A stretch of DNA of 64,000 bases, taken from positions 65,904,869 through 65,968,868 of the forward strand of contig OZ020612.1 of NCBI GenBank assembly GCA_963971575.1, read 5' to 3'. Each line of letters opens with the position of its first letter. The stretch's first letter is position 1. Below the pieces are notes generated by a model. The model was not told where the DNA came from. It saw nothing but the letters and a program-made list of their open reading frames with translations, and searched no databases. The position numbers and the translations under genes were made by a program. Source of the stretch: Liopterus haemorrhoidalis (lineage: Eukaryota > Arthropoda > Insecta > Coleoptera > Dytiscidae). Shown in pieces: positions 39,869 through 50,676 of the stretch.

Positions 39869-42119
39869 CATATTCGCTGCAATTAAAGGTAATATATATA
39901 TATATATATATATATTACCTATTGCCATATGTCAACACTAAAACATTAAGCCGGTTGCAGATATTAGAGGTTAGAAAATTACATAGTACCCCAGGCGGAC
40001 CCCCCCCCGCTTACCCTTTATTCCGCCCGTGCTTCGACTACACTGGTTATCATTGCTGTACTATATAATAGTTATTTTCAACAACTGCAAGCTGTTGCCG
40101 TTTTCATTTCTTAAAGAACTTTTTTCAGAGAAGATAAATAATTTTTAATATTTCCTCCGTTTCATTCCTTGTCATTTTTCTTCATATCCAACACCTACCT
40201 TTTAAAAAATGTTCTGTCATTTTTCCCCTTCATAACTCAAAATGATTTATTAGTTTACATAAGGGCACTATTGAAAATTCAGCCAGAATAAAATATTTGA
40301 TTTCATATATATGATACTACTCAATATTGGCAACAGTCCATAAATAGGTTACATTTTTCAAATATTTAAACAATTGCAATGCCTCTATATTAGCTGCTTC
40401 ACTGCTCAAAGAAAATTTAAAATAAAAATAAAATATTTTGTGTTCATATTGATTTAAATGAGAAATGAAATGATGTCAGACTTGTTTGAATTTTAAATTT
40501 TTCAGGACTTTTTGCTTTGAACGCACAAATAGTCGGAAGGAAAATACCGTATTCCGGGAGTGTATACTACACATAAATGTTTGACTTAAAATCCCAAATG
40601 AATCGGATTTTTATTAGATATCGAATCACAGCGTCTTAAAAGTTTCAGTTTAACCAAGTAGGCTTGCACATTTCTATAGTCAAACAATATCGAAAAGTTA
40701 AATGTTGTAACGGAGGTAATTTTGGTATTATTTCATAAATAAATTCTGTATGATCATTCAATTAGAGTATAATATTTAAAATGTTAAATGATAAAAAATA
40801 ATCTATTTCTTAGAAAGGGCATTCAAGATAAGGGTAGACTTGTTGTAACTTGTTGTAACTTGAGACTTTCTCAATGTAACATGAAAAGTGAATCGTAAAT
40901 TATTGTGTTAAAAATATACGTCAACGATAAGCACATAAATAATAATTAATTTTTGTCTGAGATATAAATATTATGATTAGGCTATTTTCTAATGGGATAT
41001 TTATCTGAGTTATCACCAATAAGTTATGAATTTTAAGATAGTACAAGACAGACAGTCAAGAGGTGTTAAATGAGATTTAACAGTTGGGCGATGTAAGCAT
41101 TTCAGGGTAGTCGCGTTTTAAGTGGTAGTTGATTTGGACCCGTCGTATGGTTAAGACCATGTTTAAGAGTTGAGTCTAAGGAGCGAAGAAGATAAGTCGT
41201 GTTTTAAGTAGAGTGAGAATTTGTTCATGGGTTAGAGTCATTTAGAGTGTTCGGTCGGACAAGTAAAATGTAACCAAGTAATTTCGTATTTACGTTAAGG
41301 TAGTGTTCGTTAGTTTGGTGTAGTATGCCTAGTGTGTGTGAATGTCTCATATGGATTTAGCTGTATCGACGTAATTGTAAGTCTAGTGTAATTAGTGTAA
41401 ATATTGAAACCGTATCATAATTAAAGTAGATTAGCTAAAATGTTGGGTTTAATTGAACAACCTTTAATCCTTCCAAGAATCATAGCAACCAGCTAACGGA
41501 CCAATAGGGGGGTCCAGACTTGATCCGCTCGCAAGTCTTGGAACCCATAATGTTAGGGATGTACAGAGTAAGTACATATGAAATAAATAAATCAGCCAAC
41601 CGTGACATTTTATATTTATATATCAGAGCTACCCACAATGTTAAATCTACAAGACATTTTCAAAGATGTCTCTATGGACTTCCATACATTTTTTTGGCTC
41701 GTTTGCTATAAGAGCGTGTTCTACTAAGTATATATTTTCCTTGTTTCTTTAGACGATCCGCAGCATTCATAATACGACGAATTAGTGCATCTTGATTGCC
41801 CTCTACATATTTGAAATATATCTAGCTAATCTAGAAATTTGGAACAGTACAATTGACAAACTAAGTTTGCGTTATCATTGGAGTGTTGCTTTAATTTTGT
41901 CCAGTAGTAGCTTGTTAATTGTCAGTATTTAGTAAACTAGACGCTAATAGTTTAGTGATTTAATTTGTATCAATTACCATCTAAATTATTAATACAATAG
42001 AAATTGCTGTAAACCAAACAGCGTCTCTTGGGCGAATTATTTATTCATAGGCTGGGATTAAAATCCGCAAGGATTAAATGTTAGATACAAAACGGATTTA
42101 ATCCGTAATTTAAAATATT
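39869..42119. other. no gene seen
   Basis: A (TA)n run at 39893-39915, a C9 run near 39999 and a tandem CTTGTTGTAA at 40842-40862 are the only short repeats. 41030-41560 is less AT-rich and somewhat LTR-like in texture, but no TG..CA pair, primer site or duplication could be matched. No coding sequence recognised. Confidence 0.5.
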
Positions 42120-42124
42120 CAGAA

Positions 42125-42470
42125 CTGTAATGAAGTCGAATATATACATAGTTTTGACATCGGAATCTATCCATGAAACCAGAGATATTATTCAACAACT
42201 AATGGAAGCATTTGAACATACAAGCTTAAAAATGAATCTAAATAAATCGGCGAACCGCCGTAATGAGCGATTTTTGACGATTTTAAAGTCGAACAGGTAT
42301 ATTCCTGTAAATATCTGGGTCATGAAATGACAATAAGTAGAGACAATCACTTTAAAGGCAATATAACATTGACACTTAAAAGAAAATCATTTGAAATATG
42401 CGGATTGCCATAACATGCCGTCGAAATTCTGACTTTAACAAAGAAACAAGATGCACAAAAAGAAAAAGAA
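42125..42470 (+). pseudogene. LINE (RTE-like) reverse transcriptase fragment
   Basis: TSESIHETRDIIQQLMEAFE, HTSLKMNLNKS (conserved GLKMN..KT motif) and, after a frame change, YLGHEMTISRDNHFKGNITL, LKRKSFEICGLP, VEILTLTKKQ. The YLG.E(M/I)T..RDN and ET.TLTKK phrases belong to the same LINE group as 35915-36380. The FADD box just upstream is lost (VLTSES follows a degraded stretch). It ends at the pogo-like insertion. Confidence 0.8.
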
Positions 42471-42473
42471 GTC

Positions 42474-42929
42474 TAGTAATACCCCGTTACTCGACTGCCT
42501 CTTAAGCTCGACGTTTTCGCCACTCGACGTAAATGTCGAGAGTGAGAGTCGATGGGGCATCGCTATCCGACCCGTGATCGAATACCGATCACGTGATACA
42601 TATTTTGGCAATCAAAGTAAAATGAACGCATGGCCAGCAGTTTGCGCCTAGATATCTTGATGACAACAACTCAGATTTAGTGCAGCTACGAACTTTTTGT
42701 TTTTTGCTAAAATAAGTGATTTATATTTATAATTATGGGTCCAAAGGATAGAAATGCAAGCATAGCTAAAAGGAAAACATATACATATATGTATTTCCTT
42801 ATATGTATATGTATATATGTCCATATGATTCCCTTTATTTCTTATGGAGAAATTTGACTCGCCCCTCGACGTAATCGCTACTCGACGCTTTTTCAGAACG
42901 AATTAACGTCGACTAGCGGGGTATTACTG
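42474..42929 (+). mobile_element. pogo/Tigger-like relic, 456 bp
   Basis: The right end, inverted, reads CAGTAATACCCCGCTAGTCG; the left reads TAGTAATACCCCGTTACTCG. CTCGACG-type subterminal motifs recur near both ends. TA follows the right end (42930-42931). The interior starts a coding frame at 42735 (MGPKDRNASIAKRKT), typical of the N-terminus of pogo/jerky-type transposases. It runs into an ATATAC microsatellite and stops after 40 residues. An internally deleted element. Confidence 0.75.
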
Positions 42930-42934
42930 TATTA

Positions 42935-44197
42935 CACATCGAGAACAACAATATTATGATCAACCAGAAATTCGGCTTCCGTTCGCATCATTCTACAACT
43001 CAACAGCCACTCTGGGTGACTGAGCTCATAACTACCGGCTTCATCGAATTTAAATCAACTGGTGCAATATTTCTGGACGTCAAAAAAGCATTTGACTCAA
43101 TCTGGCATAACGGATTAATATATAAATTAAGACACTACAAATTTTCAAACCGAATAATTCACTTAATAAAATCCTATCTACAGAATAGACAGTTCTTTGT
43201 TCAAATAAATAAATCTAGCTCAGCAATTCGAACAGCTTTTGCCGGCGTACCTCAGGGATCCATCCTAGGCCCTGAGGCATTCCTCAGCCAGCTACTCCAG
43301 ATCTACATCTGGCGATATATGCAGATGACACTGCTATATTCTGTCAGGATAAATCCCCAGAATATATAACCACCACCATAAATGACTATATTAAAAAAGC
43401 CGAACACTGGTATAAAAGATGGCGAACCAAAATAAATGCAGACAAAACCACAGCAATACTATTCTCTAAAAGACGACATCTACCTTTTCAGAATATTTCA
43501 CTAAATGGTAAAATTATAAAATGGAATAACGACAGTAAATACTTGGGCGTCACACTAGACAAAAAATTATTATGGCATAATCATATTACAAATATTTTAA
43601 ACAAAGCATATAGCAGACTCTACTTACTATACCCTATGATCAATCGACGTAGCAAACTCAGTTATTCAAACTCCATCCTTCTATTCAAATCCTTAATACA
43701 ACCTATTCTAATTTACGCATCACCAGCCTGGGCCTTTGCCGCAAAAACACACTTGTATAAATTACAAATTATACAAAACAAATTTTTAAGAATCGTGGCA
43801 AATTGTCCATACTAGGTCCGCAACACAACTCTACAAAACGATTTTAAAGTAATACCTATCCAAGACATCATAGTTCAACAAGCCACAACACTGTATGGGC
43901 AACTCAAAGGACATCAGAACCCACTGATTGAAAACCTCGGCAACTACAACGAATACAGCAGGACAAAACACAAGAAACCAAAAATAATAATTGCAAGACG
44001 ATAATGATAAATTAACACAATAAGTTCTCATATGTGACAGGTTTTTTATTTATTGTATTTCTTACATTTTATTTTTTTCCCTGTAGGTTAAGTATAGTTT
44101 AAGATACTCATTTAATAAAATTGTATTGACAATGTAATGACAATGAGGGTAAGGACTTTTGTCTGGTACCTCTATTTCAATAAATAAATATATGTTA
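42935..44197 (+). mobile_element. 5'-truncated Jockey-like LINE, 1263 bp, 13-bp TSD
   Basis: TATTACTGTATTA occurs at 42922-42934 and 44198-44210, exactly at the ends of the LINE-derived sequence. The 3' tail is AATAAATAAATATATG. The left duplication overlaps the last bases of the pogo-like element, so this insertion is younger than the pogo one. Confidence 0.93.
42956..44003 (+). pseudogene. Jockey-like LINE reverse transcriptase, one frameshift
   Basis: Begins within the RT domain: NQKFGFRSHHSTTQQ, then AIFLDVKKAFDSIWHNGLIY (motif A, catalytic Asp), SYLQNRQFFVQINKSSSAIR and AGVPQGSILGP. A frameshift and small loss near 43275-43310 precede LAIYADDTAIFCQDKSPEYI (catalytic YADD), WYKRWRTKINADKTTAILFS, DSKYLGVTLDKKLLWHNHIT, and the post-RT part SLIQPILIYASPAWAFAAKT, LQIIQNKFLRIVANCPY. 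A stop at 43813 is followed by still recognisable C-terminal residues to about 44003. Two lesions in an otherwise well kept sequence. Confidence 0.9.
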
Positions 44198-44210
44198 TAT
44201 TACTGTATTA

Positions 44211-44914
44211 AGAATTATTAATGAAGTGGATGCTAAATAATTAGTTCAAAATCGTTTATCGTGTTAATAGGTTTTTTTTCTTGTCAAGTTTTTGAATGGC
44301 ACTTTTAAAATTTAGATTTTATTCTGTAAAAATGTGAAAGACTATTAAAGTTTTGTTATGAATTGAGTTCAGGATTTTCCTCTATTTTCTTCAGCGGTTT
44401 TCAGTGCTATTTACACTTTTCTCAAGTTTAATTGGCAATTTTCCTTGTATACGGGTACAAGCCAGCGATTGGAACATTGTACATACTCAACACATATCAT
44501 CTGTCCAACACTAATTAAATAATTTATTTTCTTAACCAACATTACCACTAAATAATTTAATTCCCAGTATTAAATCACGGCTGACAGGTAGATCTATTGA
44601 TATTGAGGAATTACGGAAAATTATATGAATGTATTAAAAACCTATGTGGCAGTTGATGACTAGGTATCCAATGAAAATATTGACCGATATCCAAAAGTAC
44701 ATAAGCTGGTTCTTAGAAAAACTCGCGGTTGACATATCCATGTCATTAAGACCGTCCGCCTACGGATCTACTCTAAATAAACGGAACGGGTTGATTATTC
44801 AAGTCACTAACTGGTTACTAACTCATTAGCAACGCTGTTCCCCACACGTACCAGCTCTGAAGTGACAGCAATGACAGTTTTGTGCATTCGAACATGGAAG
44901 AAATATTATTTCGT
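44211..44914. other. no gene seen
   Basis: AT-rich; a short antisense frame reading into family A is not a gene. Confidence 0.5.
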
Positions 44915-45325
44915 TGTTTTTAGGGTTTTGTAGGTATGACCAAAAAACCCTTATACCGTCATTTTGTCGTCTGTCTGTCTGTTCGGTAAAAATTGTAGCC
45001 AAACGGCTAAACCTAGAGAGTTGAAACTTGGCATGCTTATACAACTCTTTGACCCGCACATAGGAAAAATACTAAAACATCTAGAAAACATATCTCCCTA
45101 AAAATATAAACAAATATGTGCTCATCGAAAAAAAAATATTTTTTTAAAATTCTTAGTAGGGTATCAAATGAAAGCCCTTAGTACGTGTGTTAACGATCAA
45201 AATTTTATTTTTGCAAAATAAATTATTTTGATTCGATTTTTGCAAAAATTATGCAAAAAAAAATTTGTTCCACACCCTGTAGCCCAGATGGTTTAAACTA
45301 AAAATCTGAAAAAATTCTAAGTAAT

Positions 45326-46030
45326 GTACATTGGTGTGAAACGGAATAGTACAACAGGAATTTTTGATCAGATTATGTTGTCGGAAAATAACGCATTTTT
45401 TGTGTTTTTAACTAAAATATGTTAACTATTTAATACGTTGTGTAACATACCACATCAGTAGCTCTCGTAGCGTGGTTGGATTTGTCGTACGCTTAATAAT
45501 ATAAGTTAACTTGCAAACTAGGGTTCGAATCCTGTTGATTTTATTTTTTGCTTTTTTTTTGCATTTTTATTTTGTTTAAATTATTTTGTTAAAATTCTAG
45601 TTATATTTGGTAAATGTTGCATTTAATTTTTAAAAGCGTAAATTTAATAACCAGTGGAAAGTGTTGAAATTATAATTTAATTCTATGTAATGTACATTGG
45701 TGTGAACCGGAATAGTACAACAGGAATTTTTGATCAGATTATGTTTTCGGAAAATAATGCATTTTTTGTGTTTTTAACAGAAATATGTTAAATATTTAAT
45801 TCAGTAGACGCTTCGTAATTTGCAAACGAAGGAATTTGAATCGAACTCTAGTTCCTGTCAATTTTAATTTTACTGTTTTTTTTTTGTATTTTTATTTTGT
45901 TTAAATTATTTTGTTAAAATTCAAGCTATATTTTGTTAAATGTTACATTTAATTTTTAAAAGCGTAAATTTAATAACCAGTGGGAAGTGTTGAAATTATA
46001 ATTTAATTTTATGTTTGAATGTATATGAAA
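45326..46030. repeat. ~366-bp tandem duplication within repeat A
   Basis: GTACATTGGTGTGAA..CGGAATAGTACAACAGG begins at 45326 and again at 45692; both units end in AAATTTAATAACCAGTGG.AAGTGTTGAAATT. The tRNA-like part survives in the first unit and is badly decayed in the second (45800-45870). Confidence 0.88.
45468..45532 (+). promoter_or_regulatory. tRNA-like A and B boxes (Pol III type 2 promoter candidate)
   Basis: TAGCGTGGTTGG (45468-45479) matches the A box at 11 of 12 positions, and GGTTCGAATCC (45522-45532) matches the B box perfectly, 42 nt apart. A run of Ts (45541-45560) downstream could terminate Pol III. Better preserved than the copy at 8898-8971; no full cloverleaf. Confidence 0.68.
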
Positions 46031-46290
46031 TCAGAGGGCGGGGCTTATGATTTAAGCAACCAATGGAAGCCATAGGCGCAATTTTCAAAATCTGGGATAA
46101 ATAAAAATACTGCACATATTTAGAAACTTAAATAATGGTTTATAATATTTAATATAAGGCATTCGAATTAAAATTCATAGAAAAAATATTTTGACATAAA
46201 ATTTGTTTTGGCATCCCAAATAATCATCATTCAGTTACTAAATACCTACAAAACCCTGAAATGTGTGAAAATTTACACTTCATATCAATT

Positions 46291-46874
46291 TTTTTCAAGT
46301 TTGTGTCAACAAAAATTTCGTCATCGCATTGTAAGTGTTTCAAAATAAATTGAAAACGTATATTTTTATTTAATCTAGTAAGTGAGACACGTTTCACTGA
46401 CAGAATAATTATAAAAGTATAAAAAAATCTCCATTTCCCATGAAACATGGCTGGAATTATTTTCCCATTATTTTAATACTTCTCACGAATTTAGTTAGAA
46501 GACGAAATCGATAAGATAAGCTACCTGTTGCAGTCTTATTCTTTCATAAAAGAATTCTTTGCTTTTTACATATACTATAAATTTTCTTGGTTAAAATATT
46601 AAATTTTAAAAGGTAAATTAAAATTTTAATAGAATCTTAAATGAGCTAGATAAAGTTTCACTAATATTTTTATTCGCGCTTATTGTAATTTCGGCCTGAA
46701 CCTTTTACTGCTAAAATTAAAATGGTAAATTCTACAGAGTAGTGAATTAGAGCAGTTAAAATCGACAGTAGAGAAAGAATTTAAGGGAGGCGTCTGTATA
46801 ATACTAGACCAATTAACGACGATGGTGATATTGCAAAAGATAACGATAAAAAAATTAATTAGAATAGAATGATA
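46291..46874. other. no gene seen
   Basis: AT-rich; no recognised structure. Confidence 0.5.
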
Positions 46875-47073
46875 AAATAGAACTTTATTATTCTTGCCCT
46901 AAGGCTTCGAATTTTACATAGTATTTTACAAAATTTAAAAAAATCAAGTTATGTATGTTTCACATTTTTTTAACAAAAAATTATATTGTTGCCATACCCG
47001 TTAAAAAAATAATAATAAAAATAAATAAGTACATACATATACATATACATACATACATATATACATACATATA

Positions 47074-48639
47074 CAGTATTGGCCATAAAGATAGCAACTT
47101 TTGATAATCCTATTTTATTTTTATTCTATTCAATATTTTTAAAATTAAAAAAATGTAATTCTTACCTTTAACAATCCTCTACATATATTATAGTAAAAAA
47201 TTAAATTTTAATAGTAAATTCTATTTTTTTTTTATAGTATTTATTATTTTTACCTGGACATAAAGATAGCAACTACTCTTAAAAAAATCTTTTTTTTTTA
47301 TTAATTAAGAAAATGAATTATTATTAACAGATCATTTTAAATATTTTGTATAGTAACCACCAGTATTTATAACTTCCCGACATCTTTTCGCCATTGATTC
47401 TAATAATTTCGTGACCATTTCATTATCAATATTAGACCAGGCACCCTGCAAAGCTTTAAACAATTCTTCAATATTTGAATGTGTTTTGTTTCTAGTCTTT
47501 CTGTTGACAATCTCCCAAAGGTTTTTTATTGGATTTAAATCGGGTGACTGTGACGGCCAAGTCATTACGTTAATTTTTGAATACTCGAACCATTTTTTAC
47601 CAACTTCGAAGAATGTTTTGTGTCATTATCATGCTGAAAAATATATTTTAAAGGCATGAACTCATCAGAATAAGGTTTCATAACATTTTGAAGGATGTCT
47701 ATATATTTAAATCGATCCATTATTCCTTCAATGTGGTATAGAGGACCCATACCATATCCCGAGAAACAGCCCCATACCATCACACCGCCTCCGCTATGTT
47801 TAACTGTTGGCAAGGTGTATTTTTGAACAAATCTTTTATTAGCAGGCCTCCTAACGTAACTTACACCATCACTTTTAAACAAATTGAACTTAGATTCATC
47901 ACTAAAAATAACTTTTTTCCATTGATCCACAGTCCAGTCAATATGATTTTTAGCAAATTTTAATCGGGCCTTCACATTCTTTTTGGATAGAAGTGATTTT
48001 TTAGCAGGAAGGCGACTAAAAAGATCCTCACTAACTAATCTTCTGCGAATAGTTCTTGTTGAGATGTTTTCTTGATCCATTTGTGGCAAAAGGCCCAAAA
48101 TTTTCTCCGATGACAGAAAGGGGTTATTGGTAGATAAATAAATATTTTTTTTATCAGTTCGTTTTGTAGTTTTTCGTGGCCGTCCTGGAATTTTTGAAAC
48201 TTCAAACGTACCTTCTTCTCAAAATCGTTTTATATATCGCGACACAGTAGATTTATGAACATTTAAATTTTGTGAAATCACATTTTGTAGCCCGTCTTTA
48301 AAACCCGAAATTATGAAGTTTCTAATTTCACTTGAAACAGTTTTACTACGACCCATGATTGACAAATATAAACTGAAATATTACTTGTGCACAACATATT
48401 ATTTATGGATAAAATCTGCATATAACAAGAAAATTCAAGTAGTTGCAATATTTTTGTCCAAGCAAAAATGAAGAAATAATTTATTATTAATCTGTAAGTC
48501 AGATTATTTGATTATTGATTGATGTAACAAACAAAATATGATTAAATTATAGAATTAAGAGTATTTATTTTCCAATATTATTATTAAAATTTGAAAAATT
48601 GAAAGATGTTAAAAGTTGCAATCTTTATGGCCAATACTG
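47074..48639 (-). mobile_element. Tc1-like transposon with IR/DR ends, 1566 bp
   Basis: Outer ends CAGTATTGGCCATAAAGATA (left) and inverted CAGTATTGGCCATAAAGATT (right) are flanked by TA (47072-47073, 48640-48641). A second, internal repeat (TGGACATAAAGATAGCAACT at 47255, and its inverted partner TGGACAAAAATATTGCAACT at 48438-48460) lies ~180 bp inside each end. That is the IR/DR arrangement known from Sleeping Beauty-like Tc1 elements. Inserted in an ATACAT microsatellite. Confidence 0.94.
47332..48356 (-). pseudogene. Tc1 transposase, nearly full length, three lesions
   Basis: Starts MGRSKTVSSEIRNFIISGFK; paired HTH domains to about residue 120 (HKSTVSRYIKRF, GRPRKTTKR hook, ISTRTIRRRLVSEDLFSRLP). 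Catalytic core: VIFSDESKFNLF (first Asp), GGGVMVWGCFSGYGMGPLYH, YIFQHDNDTKHSS (second Asp), WPSQSPDLNPIKNLWEIV. Three defects: a TGA after YIKRF (about 48220), a one-base loss in an A run near 47597, and Lys in place of the catalytic Glu (NPIENLW in the family, AAA codon here; 34 residues after the second Asp). Otherwise the length and motifs are complete, ending GGYYTKYLK. Confidence 0.93.
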
Positions 48640-49320
48640 TATATATACACATGCATATATATATATATACACATACACACACATACACCCATACATATAT
48701 ACATTCAATCTTCTTTCTTTTATCATTGAATCTTCATTCTTTTTAATATATTTCTCATTATTTCTTCTCCTGTTCCCAGGTCATCTAATAATTCTGCCAT
48801 ACTTCTGCTCTCTTTTCCATTTTCGCATTCATAGAACAAATGCCACATTGTTTCTTCTTTTTCTTCGCATATTCTGCATTTTTTTTTCCTCAGCTTTGTT
48901 CCATATTTTATTTTCAGAGCTTTCATTACCGCATCTAAATCTGGCAATTATTCTTATTATTTCTGATTTGGAGTTCAGTAGATATCTTGGCTTATCAAGA
49001 GTGACAATGTGATGGTACATTGGGAAGTAAGTAGAGTTTCTTATTCTGTCATGCTGTACTTGACTCTGTACATCTCTATCTCTATTCTCTATTTCGCTGA
49101 TCACATTTTCACCTCTTTCTCGCATCATCTCTATATAGATCGTGGAATACCCATTTCTTTCATAATATTTTCTTCTATTTATCTCCCACCTGGACTTGTT
49201 TTGTAAATTCCTTTCTCTCTGTCTCATTTCCCGCCAACATTCTCTTAAAACTGTGTCTTCCTGAATGTTTCTTAACCGCTCTTCATATCTCATTGCTATC
49301 TTGCCACTCTCTATTCTTAT

Positions 49321-49499
49321 CTTATAAAATATAAAAAAAATTAATTCCTAGCAGAGCTGACATTCCATTAAATGTGTTATAAAAGCATTCGTAATGAAAA
49401 AAGTATTCAAATGAACGAAAGAAATCGAATCATTAACTTGAGGGAGACTCGTTCACTGAATCTCGTTCGCAGGAACGAGATTTTTAAATTTTATTCTGT
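49321..49499. other. spacer with small hairpin
   Basis: Contains AATCTCGTTCGCAGGAACGAGATT (49459-49482), a hairpin-forming inverted repeat, otherwise AT-rich. Confidence 0.5.
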
Positions 49500-50159
49500 C
49501 GGTCCGTGTACACGTGCAGAGCAAATTCGGCTGAAAGGATTTTTATGAAACTTCATATTTAAGCTTTTGACATCAATGACACGAGTTGATCAACTTTTGG
49601 TAAAAATCGGTTAACTAGAAATGGGAGTTTTTAAGATTGCAAATATTTCACAACAGAGAAATATTTCGAAAATTTTTATTGAACAAAAGTTGCTATAAAA
49701 GCAGTAACTAACAACTTTAATTTGAAATTTTTTTTGATAAATCAGCATAAATTAAACAAGTACTTTGTGATGGCGGTTGGTCCTGTGGTAGCCAGAAATA
49801 AAAACAAAAAAGATAAAGATAATATTACTTTCGTTAATCCCACATTTTCATCAGCTGTGGCCACCAAAGGACCGACCGCCATCACTAAGTACTAGTTTAA
49901 TTTATGCTGCTTTATCAAAAAATGTCTTAAATAAGAGTTGTTAGTTATTGCTTTTATAGCAACTTTTGTTAAATAATTTTTTTCGAAATATTTTTCTGTT
50001 GTAAAATATTCGCGAAAACCGACAGGAGTAAATCCCCATTACTAATTAACCAATTTTTACCAAAAGTTGATCAACTTATGCCATTGATGTCAAAAGCTTA
50101 AATATGAAGTTTCATAAAAATCCTTTTATCCGAATTTGCTCTGCACGTGTACACGGACC
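49500..50159. repeat. 660-bp palindrome of the CAGA repeat family
   Basis: Arms 49500-49794 and 49859-50159 are inverted copies starting GGTCCGTGTACACGTGCAGA and running through AACTTCATATTTAAGCTTTT, GTTGATCAACTTTTGGTAAA and GTGATGGCGGT. The loop is ~64 bp. The arm is the same sequence present singly at 23178-23500. Arms differ by small changes and one short deletion. Confidence 0.93.
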
Positions 50160-50160
50160 T

Positions 50161-50161
<1 letters not shown>

Positions 50162-50203
<42 letters not shown>

Positions 50204-50222
50204 GGCAGACAGACAGACAGGC

Positions 50223-50296
<74 letters not shown>

Positions 50297-50300
50297 GCCG
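50162..50300. repeat. (CAGA)n microsatellite
   Basis: About 30 units of CAGA with scattered CAGG and CAAA variants. Several long frames open through it on both strands solely because the unit lacks stops. Confidence 0.97.
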
Positions 50301-50422
50301 ACAGATATCATGCTAAAAATAGTCAAAACGTTATGTAAGGACCTCAATTCGTGGAGATCCATCGAAATTTCTAAATGTCAAAATCGATATGATCACAATA
50401 CCTCCCTTATATATGTTGGTGG
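50301..50422 (-). repeat. terminal segment of the CAGA family
   Basis: ATCATGCTAAAAATAGTCAA, GTGGAGATCCATCGAAATTT and GATCACAATACCTCCCTTAT are the inverse of 22975-23085. 50409-50422 (ATATATGTTGGTGG) is the left SINE target copy; the family sequence resumes at 50691 after the SINE. Confidence 0.85.
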
Positions 50423-50676
50423 ACCGACGGAGTGGCCGAGCGCATTAAATCGCAGCCGTTTGGACTGGTGAATACAGTCTGGAATGTGCGGTTGGTAGTT
50501 CGATTCTCCGTCGGAGATATTATTCGGGCGAGAATAATATGTTTACATTTCTCTCATTTCACAATCATTCACCCCTCATCCAGGTGTAGGAGCTCGCCCC
50601 CTGGCATCGGCGATTAGCCTTGTTGCAGAAATAAGCCGATCTAAAATAAATAAATAACTAAATAATAATAATAATA
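50423..50676 (+). mobile_element. tRNA-derived SINE (copy 2), 254 bp, 14-bp TSD
   Basis: Head ACCGACGGAGTGGCCGAGCG, class II tRNA (Ser/Leu)-like. A box at 50433-50444 (10 of 12), B box AGTTCGATTCT at 50497-50507 (9 of 11). Body TATTATTCGGGCGAGAATAA to GCCTTGTTGCAGAAATAAGC, tail AAATAAATAACTAAATAATA. Target duplication ATATATGTTGGTGG at 50409-50422 and 50677-50690. Same family as 27184-27700 but without the foreign insert. Confidence 0.95.

Larger units (their letters stand above)
44915..46290 (-). repeat. repeat family A, second long copy, inverted, with internal duplication
   Basis: In reverse order relative to 8608-9530: TTTTTAGGGTTTTGTAGG, CCGTCATTTTGTCGTCTGTC, AACTCTTTGACCCGCACATA, CTGTAGCCCAGATGGTTTAA, and finally CCTGAAATGTGTGAAAATTT near 46255. 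It is longer because 45326-45691 is duplicated in tandem (45692-46030). It carries a tRNA-like promoter (45468-45532). Confidence 0.87.
46875..49320 (-). pseudogene. LINE C-terminus and 3' region split by a Tc1 element
   Basis: Minus strand 49293-48723: EERLRNIQEDTVLRECWREM, INRRKYYERNGYSTIYIEMM, RSEIIRIIARFRCGNESSEN and, in a second frame, KKCRICEEKEETMWHLFYEC (C-x2-C..H..C cluster) ending NILKRMKIQ. The order parallels 7610-8470, so both are copies of one LINE family. The ATACAT-rich 3' region continues on the far side of the Tc1 insertion (48640-48700 and 47028-47072), and 46875-46920 (TTTATTATTCTTGCCCTAAGGC) resembles the tail at 7612 (TTTATTTCCTAGGCC). The tail match is an inference. RT domain absent. 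Confidence 0.7.

Noticed and set aside
38819..40041. hAT-like element enclosing the Tc1 relic
   Set aside because: CAGTGGCGGACTAAGC and the inverse of GCTTCGACTACACTGG are only partly similar, and the flanks show no 8-bp duplication.
41030..41560. LTR of a retrotransposon
   Set aside because: The texture is suggestive, but no matching second LTR, TG..CA boundaries with duplication, or primer-binding site was found.
45457..45540. Functional tRNA gene
   Set aside because: The B box is perfect, but no full acceptor and anticodon stems can be drawn, and it lies in a dispersed repeat.
50104..50471. Long frames through the CAGA array on both strands
   Set aside because: The tetranucleotide repeat alone keeps the frames open; the peptides are TDRQ/SVCL periodic.
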